Source: CAYRHS01 sp964424125
GTDB lineage: Bacteria > Actinomycetota > Acidimicrobiia > IMCC26256 > JAOSJL01
NCBI GenBank assembly: GCA_964424125.1
Contig: CAYRHS010000138.1
Span: 1-8,592, forward strand
Direction of reading: 5' to 3'
Length of the DNA stretch: 8,592 nucleotides
Shown here: piece by piece, positions 1 through 7,062 of the stretch
Layout of the letters: every line of letters begins with the position of its first letter
Numbering within the stretch: position 1 is the stretch's first letter
Made by a program: the position numbers and the translations under genes
Notes under the pieces: model-generated
The model's database searches: none
What the model saw: the letters and a program-made list of their open reading frames with translations, nothing else
Told to the model about the DNA's origin: nothing

Positions 1-1278
1 TCGACGGCGACCCCCGCCCTCGCGAATGCCTCGAGGCCAGTGCACGACGAGGGGGTCGGCCACGCCGCCCTCATGGACCTCCCGCTTCCAGCGCCGGAAC
101 GGCGTGTTCCCGGCGACCGTCCATCCCCACGGGTAGTTGTTGTGGATCGTGGGACCCCCGATCTCGTCGAGCCGGGTATCGGCCTCCTCGAGCGTCCGCG
201 GCACGACGTTCCACGCGCGTGCGTCATTCAGCGAACCCACCGGGCCGCCTTCGGAGCTCGCCCCGTTGTCGGAGACCAGCAGGATCAGGGTGTTGTCGAG
301 GTCGCCGGTGCGACCGAGGAACTCGACGAGGCGGCCCAGGTGGTGGTCGGTGTGGGACAGGAATCCGGCGAACGCCTCCATGTAGCGCGCGTAGACACGG
401 CGGGCACGGTCTGAGAGCTCGTCCCAGGCCGGGACCCACTCAGGACGGGGTGAGAGCTCGGTGCCCGGCGGGACCACACCTGCCTCGAGCTGACGGGCCA
501 GCGTCTCCTCACGCCAGACGTCCCACCCTCGGTCGAAGCGACCGCGGTAGTGCTCGATCCATTCGCGCGGCGACTGGTGCGGGGAGTGGCACGCCCCGGT
601 GCAGAAGTAGAGGAAGAACGGTTTGTCCACCGAGATCGCGCGCAGGTCGGTGACGAACTCGATGGCCCGGTCGACCAGACCCTCCGTGAGGTGATAGCCG
701 TCCTCGGGCCCCGCCGGTGGCCGGGTCTGGTGGTTGTCGTGCCAGAGCGCGGGCGCGAACTGGCTCGTCTCCCCGCCGAAGAATCCGTACCAACGCTCGA
801 AACCCCGCCCAAGCGGCCAGCGTGCCCGGCTGGCGGCGAGGTGGCACTCGGCTTCGGGCGTCAGGTGCCACTTGCCGACCGCCCACGCCGCGTACCCGTG
901 CGGCACGAGCATCTCGGGAAGGAAGCCGGCCGACCTGCCGATGCGCGCGTCGTAGCCGGGGAAGCCCGTCGCGAGGTCCACGATCCGGCCCATGCCGACC
1001 GAGTGATGATTGCGACCAGTCAGGAGGCACGCGCGCGTCGGTGAGCAGAGCGCGGTCGTGTGGAAGTTCGTGTACTGCAGCCCATCGGCGGCGAGGCGAT
1101 CGATGACCGGCGTCTCGAGATCGGACCCGTAGCAGCCGAGTTGGGCGAACCCGACGTCGTCGAGCACGACCAGTACCACGTTCGGGGCCCCGTCCGGCGG
1201 GCGAGGAGGGTCGGGCCACCACTGCTCCGATTCCCAGTGGTAGCGCCCGATCGTCCCGCGGAACTCACCGCGTTCCAT
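1..1278 (-). CDS. Type I sulfatase (arylsulfatase family), C-terminus cut off by window edge
   Basis: Hydrolyses sulfate esters; the substrate cannot be read from sequence. The 426 visible residues run without a stop to the left edge. After a short N-terminal segment comes the metal-binding strand NVVLVVLDDVG with D40 and D41. The formylglycine signature is CSPTR (C78-R82), followed by LTGR at 86-89; C78 is the residue expected to be oxidised to formylglycine. The GKWHL motif (K136, H138), the GACHSPH segment and the SDNG motif (D337, N338) supply further expected active-site residues. The visible sequence ends in the usual EGG...P..VHWP region. The best-resembling family is the large actinobacterial arylsulfatases of roughly 750-800 residues, so perhaps 350 residues lie outside. 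The ATG is fixed by an AGGAGG six bases upstream. It is the last visible gene of the unit, 12 bp after the M20 gene. No signal peptide is evident, so it is probably cytoplasmic. The formylglycine-generating enzyme is not in the window. Confidence 0.95.
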   Translation of the reverse strand, partial: MERGEFRGTIGRYHWESEQWWPDPPRPPDGAPNVVLVVLDDVGFAQLGCYGSDLETPVIDRLAADGLQYTNFHTTALCSPTRACLLTGRNHHSVGMGRIVDLATGFPGYDARIGRSAGFLPEMLVPHGYAAWAVGKWHLTPEAECHLAASRARWPLGRGFERWYGFFGGETSQFAPALWHDNHQTRPPAGPEDGYHLTEGLVDRAIEFVTDLRAISVDKPFFLYFCTGACHSPHQSPREWIEHYRGRFDRGWDVWREETLARQLEAGVVPPGTELSPRPEWVPAWDELSDRARRVYARYMEAFAGFLSHTDHHLGRLVEFLGRTGDLDNTLILLVSDNGASSEGGPVGSLNDARAWNVVPRTLEEADTRLDEIGGPTIHNNYPWGWTVAGNTPFRRWKREVHEGGVADPLVVHWPRGIREGGGRRR

Positions 1279-1284
1279 GATGCT

Positions 1285-1290
1285 CCTCCT
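1285..1290 (-). promoter_or_regulatory. Strong Shine-Dalgarno site of the sulfatase gene
   Basis: The minus strand reads AGGAGG directly after the TGA stop of the M20 gene and six bases before the sulfatase ATG at 1278. It decides the sulfatase start and allows independent initiation within a polycistronic message. Confidence 0.8.
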
Positions 1291-2496
1291 TCAGATCGTC
1301 TTCGGGGTCAGCGCGACCTCCGTCAGCACTCGAACGCCGACCTCGATCGCACGTTCGTCGACGTCGAAGTGGCTGGCATGGAGGTCGAGCCGTTCCCCTC
1401 CTTGCGTCGGGTCGTGGACCCCGAGCCGCGCGTACGAGCCGGGGACTCGCTCGAGGTACCAGGAGAAGTCGTCACCACCCGCGCTCTGCTCTGTCGCGAC
1501 GACGGCATCGGGCCCGAGCGCGCGCCGGACGGCTGCCGCGAGCTCGCCCGTGGCTCGTTCGTCGTTGACGACCGGGGGAACTCCGCGAGTGTGGACGATC
1601 TCCGCTCGCGCTCCGGTCGGATCGACGACCGACTTGACTGCCGCCTCGAGGGCCGACGGGCCCGCATCCCAGGCCTCCCGGTCAGGACTCCGCAACGTGC
1701 CTTGGAGCACGGCGAACGACGGGATCACGTTGGGCGCGTCCCCGGCATGCACGGAACCGAAGACCAACGACACCGCGCCTCGGCCGCCGATCCCGTCGGC
1801 CACGAGTCCCGGTAGCTCGGTGACCAGACGACCCGCCAGGTCCAGCAGGTCGACCGTACGCTCAGGCCGCGCGGTGTGCCCGCCGGGGCCGTGCAGGCGG
1901 ACCTCGACCATGTCCGCGGCCGAGGTGATCGCCCCGGCGCGCACTCCGATCTGGCCGACGTCGATCTTCGGGTCGCAGTGCAGGCCGTAGATCGCGGCGA
2001 CGCCGTCGAGGGCTCCGGCCGCGATCGCGTCGAGCGCGCCACCGGGCACGGTCTCCTCCGCCGATTCGAACACCAACCTGACGCCCCGCGCTCCCACCTC
2101 GCCGCGATCGGCGAGGTGGCAGGCGAGCGCGAGCCCTGCGCCGAGCACCACGGTGGTGTGCACGTCGTGGCCGCAGGCGTGGGCGACTCCCGGAACCTGG
2201 GAGACGTAGTGCACGTCCTTCTCGTCGTTCATCGCGAGCGCGTCGAGGTCGGCGCGCAATGCCACGACCTCGCCGTCGCTCACCGGACCAACGTCGCAGA
2301 GAACGCCCACGCCGCCGGTCAGGATCCTCGGCTCCAGCCCCGCCACCTCCAGACGGGCCGCGACGAGTTCACTCGTGTCGCGCTCCTCACCGCTGAGCTC
2401 TGGATGTGCGTGCAGATGACGTCGGAAGGCGACGAGCTCCTCGATGTGCGCGGCCACGAACTCGTCGAGCCACGCCGCGGAGTCGCGCCGTTTCAT
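1291..2496 (-). CDS. M20D family metallo-amidohydrolase (hippurate / IAA-amino acid hydrolase type)
   Basis: A dinuclear metal hydrolase expected to cleave N-acyl amino acids or related amide conjugates in the cytoplasm. It has 401 residues, normal for the family. The N-terminal RRHLHAHPELSGEE motif spans residues 25-38. The catalytic-domain strand ALRADLDAL is at 79-87. Metal-binding ACGHD provides C108 and H110, followed by H113. The E147-E148 pair supplies the general base and a metal ligand, GLH supplies H173, and a late metal-site histidine is H376 in LHASHF. The dimerisation domain, about residues 190-300, carries GPGGHTARP with H207. GGDDFSWYL (340-348) is typical of the M20D subgroup. 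The Cys-type metal site and the EE pair argue for amidohydrolase rather than DapE or peptidase T. Its ATG overlaps the TGA of the ligase gene by 4 bp (ATGA), with no clear ribosome site of its own, so translation is probably coupled. The exact substrate is unknown. Confidence 0.95.
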   Translation of the reverse strand: MKRRDSAAWLDEFVAAHIEELVAFRRHLHAHPELSGEERDTSELVAARLEVAGLEPRILTGGVGVLCDVGPVSDGEVVALRADLDALAMNDEKDVHYVSQVPGVAHACGHDVHTTVVLGAGLALACHLADRGEVGARGVRLVFESAEETVPGGALDAIAAGALDGVAAIYGLHCDPKIDVGQIGVRAGAITSAADMVEVRLHGPGGHTARPERTVDLLDLAGRLVTELPGLVADGIGGRGAVSLVFGSVHAGDAPNVIPSFAVLQGTLRSPDREAWDAGPSALEAAVKSVVDPTGARAEIVHTRGVPPVVNDERATGELAAAVRRALGPDAVVATEQSAGGDDFSWYLERVPGSYARLGVHDPTQGGERLDLHASHFDVDERAIEVGVRVLTEVALTPKTI

Positions 2497-3635
2497 GCTG
2501 TCGACAACCGGTCGGTCGCGAGCTCGTCGACGAGGGACGTCACGACCTCCTCGAGCGACGCTCCTTCCCGCACCAGCTGGCGCTGGCGCCGGTAGCTCGG
2601 ACCGCGCGCCAGGATCTCGACCACATCGGCGAGCTCCGTGGCGCAGTCGAGGTCCCGCGCGACGGGAGCCAACGTCTCCACCAGCTCGGTGATCTGCTGG
2701 ACGGCGGGACGGCGGCGGCCGCGCTCGTCGACGATGAGGCTGGCGTCGATCCCGTGGCGTGCCGCGAGCCACTTGTTCTCCCGGACCACCCATTCCCGGG
2801 GCGGAGACGGAAGCTCGCCGCGGTCGATGAGCCGGTCGAGCCAGGTGACGAGACTCTGCGCCAGCGCCGCCAACGCGATCAGCTCGTGCATCGTCGGGGT
2901 CGCGTCGCAGATGCGGAGCTCGACGGTCCCGAAGACGGGGTGGGGACGGACGTCCCACCACACCTCCCGAATCGTCTTGATCGCCTCGGCGGCCACGAGG
3001 GTCTCCATGTACTGCTCGAACTCGGTCCAGCTGTGGATCTGTGGCGGGAGCCCGGCCGTCGGCAAGGCCTCGAAGACCTTGATTCGCGAGGACGCGAGCC
3101 CGGTGTCGTGGCGCTCCCAGTACGGGCTCGACGCGGACAGGGCGAGGAAGTGCGGGAGCCAGCCCATGAGCTGGTTGGCGATCGCGATCGACTTCTCGGC
3201 GGAGCGGACGCCGAGGTGATAATGGATGCCGAAGATCTGGAGACGGTGCGCCGTCCACTGCATCTCGGCCACGAGCTCCTGGTACCGGGGCGGCGGGCTG
3301 ATGCGCTGGTCCCGCCAGCTCGAGAACGGGTGGGTCCCCACGCAGATCACGTCGAGACCGCGTGCGTCGGCGCAGGCGCGGACCTCGTCGAGGGTTTGCT
3401 GCAGGTCGGACCGGGCCTCCATCGCGGTGCCGCAGATGCCCGTGATGATCTCGACCGTGCACTCGAACAGCTCGTGCTTCGCCTTCGGGTGGACGTCGTC
3501 GGGATGTCCCTGTCCGAGCTCGGCCAGGATCTCGGACGCCGCGCTCACGAGCTCTCGGGTGCTGCGGTCGACGAGCGTCAGCTCCATCTCGACGCCGAGG
3601 CTGGTGTGCTCGGACTCCTGGAACTCGATACGCAC
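2493..3635 (-). CDS. YbdK-type glutamate-cysteine ligase-like carboxylate-amine ligase
   Basis: An ATP-dependent enzyme of the GCS2 superfamily, which joins a carboxylate (classically the gamma-carboxyl of glutamate) to an amine such as that of cysteine. The product is 380 residues, close to the length of E. coli YbdK. Family landmarks in order are LGVEMEL (13-19, acidic metal/ATP-binding strand), CTVEIITGIC (59-68), THPFSSW (101-107), FGIHYHLGV (135-143, H138 and H140), ALSASSPYW (165-173), GLASSR (179-184), and the long block WWDVRPHPVFGTVELRICD (226-244). The GTG start at 3635 is chosen because homology begins just after it and GAGGGAG lies immediately upstream. An upstream extension in the same frame would run into the VOC gene. 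YbdK homologues often show weak glutamate-cysteine ligase activity and their physiological substrates are mostly unknown, so a glutathione-type product should not be assumed. The stop overlaps the start of the M20 amidohydrolase. Confidence 0.93.
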   Translation of the reverse strand: MRIEFQESEHTSLGVEMELTLVDRSTRELVSAASEILAELGQGHPDDVHPKAKHELFECTVEIITGICGTAMEARSDLQQTLDEVRACADARGLDVICVGTHPFSSWRDQRISPPPRYQELVAEMQWTAHRLQIFGIHYHLGVRSAEKSIAIANQLMGWLPHFLALSASSPYWERHDTGLASSRIKVFEALPTAGLPPQIHSWTEFEQYMETLVAAEAIKTIREVWWDVRPHPVFGTVELRICDATPTMHELIALAALAQSLVTWLDRLIDRGELPSPPREWVVRENKWLAARHGIDASLIVDERGRRRPAVQQITELVETLAPVARDLDCATELADVVEILARGPSYRRQRQLVREGASLEEVVTSLVDELATDRLSTA

Positions 3636-3664
3636 GCGTCTCCCTCGGCGCCGTTCTCCTCCGG

Positions 3665-4132
3665 TCAGTCCCCGTACATCTCCGCGGCGCGCCTCGCCAT
3701 CTCGTCCGGCGACACGTCCTCGATGTGCGTGGCAACGCTCCAACGGTGACCGAACGGGTCCTCGAACTGCCCCGAGCGGTCGTCGAAGAACTGGTCCGCC
3801 ACCGGTCGGAGCGCGGTCGCGCCCGCCTCCACGGCCCGGTCGAAGGTGCCGTCCACGTCTTCCACGTAGACCGCGATCATGCACGGCGTCCCGCCGACCG
3901 ATTTCGGGCTTCGCACGCCCATCTCCGGGTACTCGTCGGAGAGCATGATCAAGCCGTCGCCGACGGCGAGCTCGGCGTGACCGATCCTCCCGTCGGGTGC
4001 GGGCATGCGCACGCGCTCCTCGGCGCCGAGAACCCGGGTGTAGAAGTCGATCGCGTCGGCCGCGCCCTCGACGCAGAGGTACGGAGCGACCCGCGGGTAG
4101 TTGTCCGGGATGGCCGGTACAGAAGCACTCAT
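3665..4132 (-). CDS. PhnB-like VOC family (glyoxalase / bleomycin resistance fold) protein
   Basis: A small protein of 155 residues with the vicinal oxygen chelate fold. The N-terminal module has PYLCVEGAADAIDFYTRVLG (17-36), then the GRIGHAELAVGDGLIMLSDE block (48-67). The second module has VYVEDVDGTFDRAVEAGA (88-105) and ends in QFEDPFGHRW (122-131), the typical closing strand. H52 and E124 are plausible metal ligands by family pattern. This resembles the E. coli PhnB/YdcE-like branch, whose members are often uncharacterised; it could be a small-molecule-binding or resistance protein or an isomerase or epimerase. The reaction cannot be assigned. It lies 28 bp after the thioesterase and 29 bp before the ligase. 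The ribosome site is weak (a GAGG about 12 bases upstream), but homology fixes the start. Confidence 0.92.
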   Translation of the reverse strand: MSASVPAIPDNYPRVAPYLCVEGAADAIDFYTRVLGAEERVRMPAPDGRIGHAELAVGDGLIMLSDEYPEMGVRSPKSVGGTPCMIAVYVEDVDGTFDRAVEAGATALRPVADQFFDDRSGQFEDPFGHRWSVATHIEDVSPDEMARRAAEMYGD

Positions 4133-4160
4133 GGGGCACGCGCCTCGTCTCGGGGGCGGT

Positions 4161-4616
4161 TCAGCGGGCGATTGTCGCGCGCCAGTCGCCCTCGCGGACG
4201 GCCATGGTGACGGTGGTCTTCGCGCAGAGCCTGCCTTCCTCGTCGGTGGCCTCGACCTCCCAGATCCAGGTCGTTCGGCCGCGGTGGAGCGGACGAGCCC
4301 GCGCGTGGAGGACCCCTCCGAGGCGCGCCGGGCGCAGGAAGTGGGTGAGATTGGACTGCCCCACGCAGAACTTCCCGTCCGAGTGGACCAACCGAGCGGT
4401 TCCCATGCTCGCGAGCTCCTCGGCGACGCACGCGTAGATGCCGCCGTGGAGCAGCCCCATCGGCTGGCAGACCTTCTCGGTCACGGGCAACCGGGCCGCC
4501 GGGAGTCCGTCTTCGGTGTCGAAGATTTCGAGTCCGACCGTTGCCGACCACATGCGGTCCACGGGGACGGCCAGGTCCCGGTGATCCAGATTCCCGGGCA
4601 GCTCGACCTCCGACAT
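4161..4616 (-). CDS. PaaI/MenI-like hotdog-fold acyl-CoA thioesterase
   Basis: Predicted to hydrolyse acyl- or aroyl-CoA thioesters in the cytoplasm. The 151-residue length is usual for a single hotdog domain. The signature QPMGLLHGGIYACVAEELAS (51-70) contains HGG at 57-59, with E66 nine residues after H57, the spacing of the catalytic glutamate in the MenI/EntH group. The downstream strand FLRPARLGGVLHARARPLHR (93-112) is the conserved R/P..G.l.a.a...h.G segment, and the C-terminus carries the final strand CAKTTVTMAV. The start is fixed by an AGGAGG eight bases upstream. Flanking spacers are 24 bp (from the oxidoreductase) and 28 bp (to the VOC gene). No menaquinone, enterobactin or phenylacetate genes are visible, so the specific substrate named by those homologues should not be transferred. 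Confidence 0.93.
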   Translation of the reverse strand: MSEVELPGNLDHRDLAVPVDRMWSATVGLEIFDTEDGLPAARLPVTEKVCQPMGLLHGGIYACVAEELASMGTARLVHSDGKFCVGQSNLTHFLRPARLGGVLHARARPLHRGRTTWIWEVEATDEEGRLCAKTTVTMAVREGDWRATIAR

Positions 4617-4624
4617 CCGTCGCT

Positions 4625-4630
4625 CCTCCT
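4625..4630 (-). promoter_or_regulatory. Strong Shine-Dalgarno site of the thioesterase gene
   Basis: The minus strand shows AGGAGG ending eight bases before the ATG at 4616. It supports this start and lies in the 24-bp spacer after the oxidoreductase stop. Confidence 0.75.
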
Positions 4631-4640
4631 CGGCCCGCGT

Positions 4641-5482
4641 TCAGCTGGCGGCCAGCTCGGGCATGACCTGCGCGACGAACTCCTCGACGCGCGCTCGACC
4701 TTCGCTCGGCCACCCGCAGACCAGGTAGCCGAAGCCGACGTCGCGGAGCGCGTCGGCTTGGCGTCGCGCCTCGTCCCAGGGCTGCGAGAGATCGAGTGAC
4801 GCGGCACGCAGGATCGATGCCGGGTCGCGCCCGTCGCGTGCGGCGAACTCGTCGAGCAGCTTCGACTTGCGGCTCATGGCTGCGACGTCGCCGAACGCGT
4901 GCCACGCGTCCGCGTACCGGGCCGTGAGCGGCAGCATGCGCTCCTCGCCGCTGGCCCCGACCCAGATCGGGGGGTGGGGCTGCTGCACGGGTCGGGGTCG
5001 CAGGGTGGCTTCGTGGAGCTGCCAGTACCGCCCCTCGAAGCTGAAGCCGTCCTCGGTGAACAACCCGCGCAGGATCGTCAGCGCCTCGGCCAACATCTCG
5101 ATTCGTGTACCGGCGGCCGGGAACGAGATGCCGAGCGCCCGGTGCTCGGGCTCGAACCAGGCTGCACCGATCGCGAGCTCGAGGCGACCCTCTGATGCGT
5201 GGTCGATCGTGATGGCCTCCGCCGCGAGCACCGACGGATGCCGGTAGGTCACGCCGGTGACAAGCANNNNNNNNNNCCGAGCCGGACCCGCTCGGTGATC
5301 CCGCTCAACGCCGCCAGCGTCGTGTTGCCCTCGAAGCACTCACCGGGCCCGGACCCGTACATGGGCTGGAAGTGATCGAAGCCCCAGATGCCGTCGAAGC
5401 CGGCGTCGTCCAGGAACTGCGCGCGCGCCGCGAGCTCCTGCCACGGCATCCGCTGCTGCGCGAGATCGATCCCGAGACGCAT
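4641..5482 (-). CDS. LLM class, probably F420-dependent, oxidoreductase, interrupted by assembly gap
   Basis: A luciferase-like TIM-barrel flavin/F420 oxidoreductase. The N-terminal half (5482-5277) begins MRLGIDLAQQR and has GFDGIWGFDHFQP (28-40), CFEGNTTLAAL (49-59) and ERVRLG (64-69). The C-terminal half restarts at LVTGVTYRHPSVLA (about 5264 downward) and continues with GRLELAIGAAWFEPEH, RPRPVQQPHPPIWVGASGEE and ADAWH, all usual for F420-dependent LLM proteins. The two halves are in different frames as printed because 10 N occupy 5267-5276. Homologues usually have RLG, one or two residues, then VTG, so a real gap of two bases (or two plus a multiple of three) would restore one frame of about 277 residues. 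I therefore call one intact gene, not two fragments or a pseudogene. The start has only a poor ribosome site, but the family N-terminus matches. It lies 33 bp after the lipoprotein gene. The substrate is unknown. Confidence 0.9.
5267..5276. other. Assembly gap (10 N) inside the oxidoreductase gene
   Basis: Ten undetermined bases in a row. The coding frames on either side disagree by a shift that 10 bases would not heal, so the number is a scaffolding placeholder rather than a measured length. Protein continuity predicts a very short true gap, most simply two bases. Confidence 0.95.
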
Positions 5483-5515
5483 GCCCGGAGTCTGGCACCT
5501 CTGCCCGGCCGACGC

Positions 5516-7036
5516 TCAGCCCGGAACCCCCGCCGCCCCCTCCACCATCCGTTCGGCGTCCGCAGCGAGCAGGAAGCCGGCCTCGACCGCTTCCGTGGCC
5601 GAGGACCGCACGGCGTCGACGTAGTCCTCGTGCGTCGGGTAGAGCGCGCGCAGCGTCGCCTCGTCGAAGGGAATGGTCGAGCCGAACAGCAGGCAGACCA
5701 CGCCCCCGTCCGAGGCGTTGATGCCGGTGAGGGTCGCGATCGGGGCGTCGACGGCCGGCGTTCGGACCCCTCGGAGCGCGTTGCCGTATTCGTCGCGCGC
5801 GATCTCGGTCCCGTCGACCATCTCGATCGGCGACCCGTGCGCCGGCGGTGTTCCGTCCGCGACCCAGGTTCGCAGCCCTTGCAACGCACGGCGCACCACG
5901 GGGCCTTGCGGTCCGGTGTTGACCGGTCCGCACAGAGCGGTGAAGTCGGGGCCCGAGGCGCCGCTCCACTCCCGGCCCGACGCGGTGCCGTAATCGAGCA
6001 CGCCCTGATCGGCGTGGGCCGTGCCCGCGACCTCCCACGTGCGGACCTCGTCGGTGTCGGGCTGGCGGGCGTCGGCGAAGCCGAGCAGGACGAGATCGGT
6101 CTCTGTCTCGAACTGGAGGACGGGCTGGTCGAGATCGGTGCGGATGTGATCCGTGCCGGCCGCTTCGGGGCGGGCAGCGGTGCCGATCGGTGCGCCACCG
6201 CCGCCCCGGCTGTGGATCAGGAACCCGTCGTAGATCTCGCCGAGCGGCTGCACCGCGTTGACGTAGGTCACGAGACGGATCGCGGATTGGGACTCGCCGA
6301 CCGCGAGAACGCGCTCGACGTCGAGGCCCTCAAGGGGATCGACGCCTTCGGGGCGCCGGATCGCCTGGGCGGCCTGGGAGAAGATGTCGTAGGAGTACTG
6401 GTCTCCCGGATGCTCGAGCGCGCCATAGCGATCAGGATCCCAGGTCTGCAGCGGCGTCACGCCGATGCCCGGGACGTCGATGATGGCTGCGGACCCGCCC
6501 ACGATCCCGACGGCCTGCGCCGAGACGCCGACGTAGACCGATCCGTGCTCCAACAACTCCGGGTAGAGCTGACCGAAGTCGGGGTCGGCGTCCATTCCCG
6601 CGGTGACGTTCAGCCATTCGATCACGACCGTGCCGTCGAAGCGTTCGGGATCGATCGGGCGGCGCACGACGATGCGGGTCGTGTACGGCGCCGTGGTCGC
6701 CGCCACGGCGTCCCAGTGCCCGTCGCTCCCCCAGGCACCTTCGGCTTCGTACGCGGTGGCGGTCCCCCCGACGAAGAACTCCTCCTCCGTGTAGCCGTAC
6801 TGGTCGGCGAGCTGTGCCGGCATAGCGTTGAACGGTCGGTCGTATCGCCCACCCGTGATCGGGCCCGTGACCGTCGGGACCGCGACGTTCTCGCCGGGGA
6901 CTGCAGCCGGACGCGTCGTCGTCTCGTCGACCGCGTCCGCCCCGGTGCCGCCCGACCCGTTGTCCGACCCGCTGCAACCGGCGCCGAGCAACCCGACGAC
7001 GACCATCGTAAGCAGCGCGCCGCGCCGCAGTTCCAT
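5516..7036 (-). CDS. Secreted lipoprotein with alpha/beta hydrolase domain (PF20091-like)
   Basis: Probably a lipid-anchored esterase or related hydrolase outside the cytoplasmic membrane. From the ATG at 7036 the product has 506 residues. A signal peptide MELRRGALLTMVVVGLLGAG precedes C21, the expected lipidated cysteine. A Ser/Gly/Thr/Asp-rich linker follows to about residue 45. The rest resembles the 'alpha/beta hydrolase domain' family. The nucleophile elbow is VLAVGESQS with S249. The GTAHAD segment with H341 is a plausible catalytic histidine, and the acidic ETETD segment near 310-314 could give the acid; those two are guesses. IVVRRPIDPERFDGTVVIEWLNV (121-143) is a typical early strand pair. 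An in-frame GTG at 7066 overlaps the glycosyltransferase stop (GTGA) and would add ten residues; the ATG is preferred because it gives a compact signal peptide and has a G-rich stretch before it. The substrate is unknown. Confidence 0.88.
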   Translation of the reverse strand: MELRRGALLTMVVVGLLGAGCSGSDNGSGGTGADAVDETTTRPAAVPGENVAVPTVTGPITGGRYDRPFNAMPAQLADQYGYTEEEFFVGGTATAYEAEGAWGSDGHWDAVAATTAPYTTRIVVRRPIDPERFDGTVVIEWLNVTAGMDADPDFGQLYPELLEHGSVYVGVSAQAVGIVGGSAAIIDVPGIGVTPLQTWDPDRYGALEHPGDQYSYDIFSQAAQAIRRPEGVDPLEGLDVERVLAVGESQSAIRLVTYVNAVQPLGEIYDGFLIHSRGGGGAPIGTAARPEAAGTDHIRTDLDQPVLQFETETDLVLLGFADARQPDTDEVRTWEVAGTAHADQGVLDYGTASGREWSGASGPDFTALCGPVNTGPQGPVVRRALQGLRTWVADGTPPAHGSPIEMVDGTEIARDEYGNALRGVRTPAVDAPIATLTGINASDGGVVCLLFGSTIPFDEATLRALYPTHEDYVDAVRSSATEAVEAGFLLAADAERMVEGAAGVPG

Positions 7037-7062
7037 CCCACCCCCGTTCGCTCCCGCGCTCG

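Noticed and set aside
2497..3735. N-terminal extension of the M20 frame, which would make an 814-residue fusion
   Set aside because: The added residues are Arg/Pro-rich out-of-frame reading of the ligase gene. The M20 domain starts naturally at the ATG at 2496.
2406..3749. Long plus-strand open frame (447 codons)
   Set aside because: It mirrors the ligase gene, whose family motifs are unambiguous on the minus strand; no motif or ribosome site supports the plus-strand reading.
3636..4139. N-terminal extension of the ligase frame into the VOC gene
   Set aside because: The added residues are Arg-rich shadow sequence. The GTG at 3635 with nearby GAGGGAG and the start of homology fix the real N-terminus.
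5249..5482. Separate short gene or pseudogene fragment at the start of the oxidoreductase
   Set aside because: The apparent stop arises only because the 10-N placeholder shifts the frame; both sides join into one family-typical protein when the gap length is corrected.
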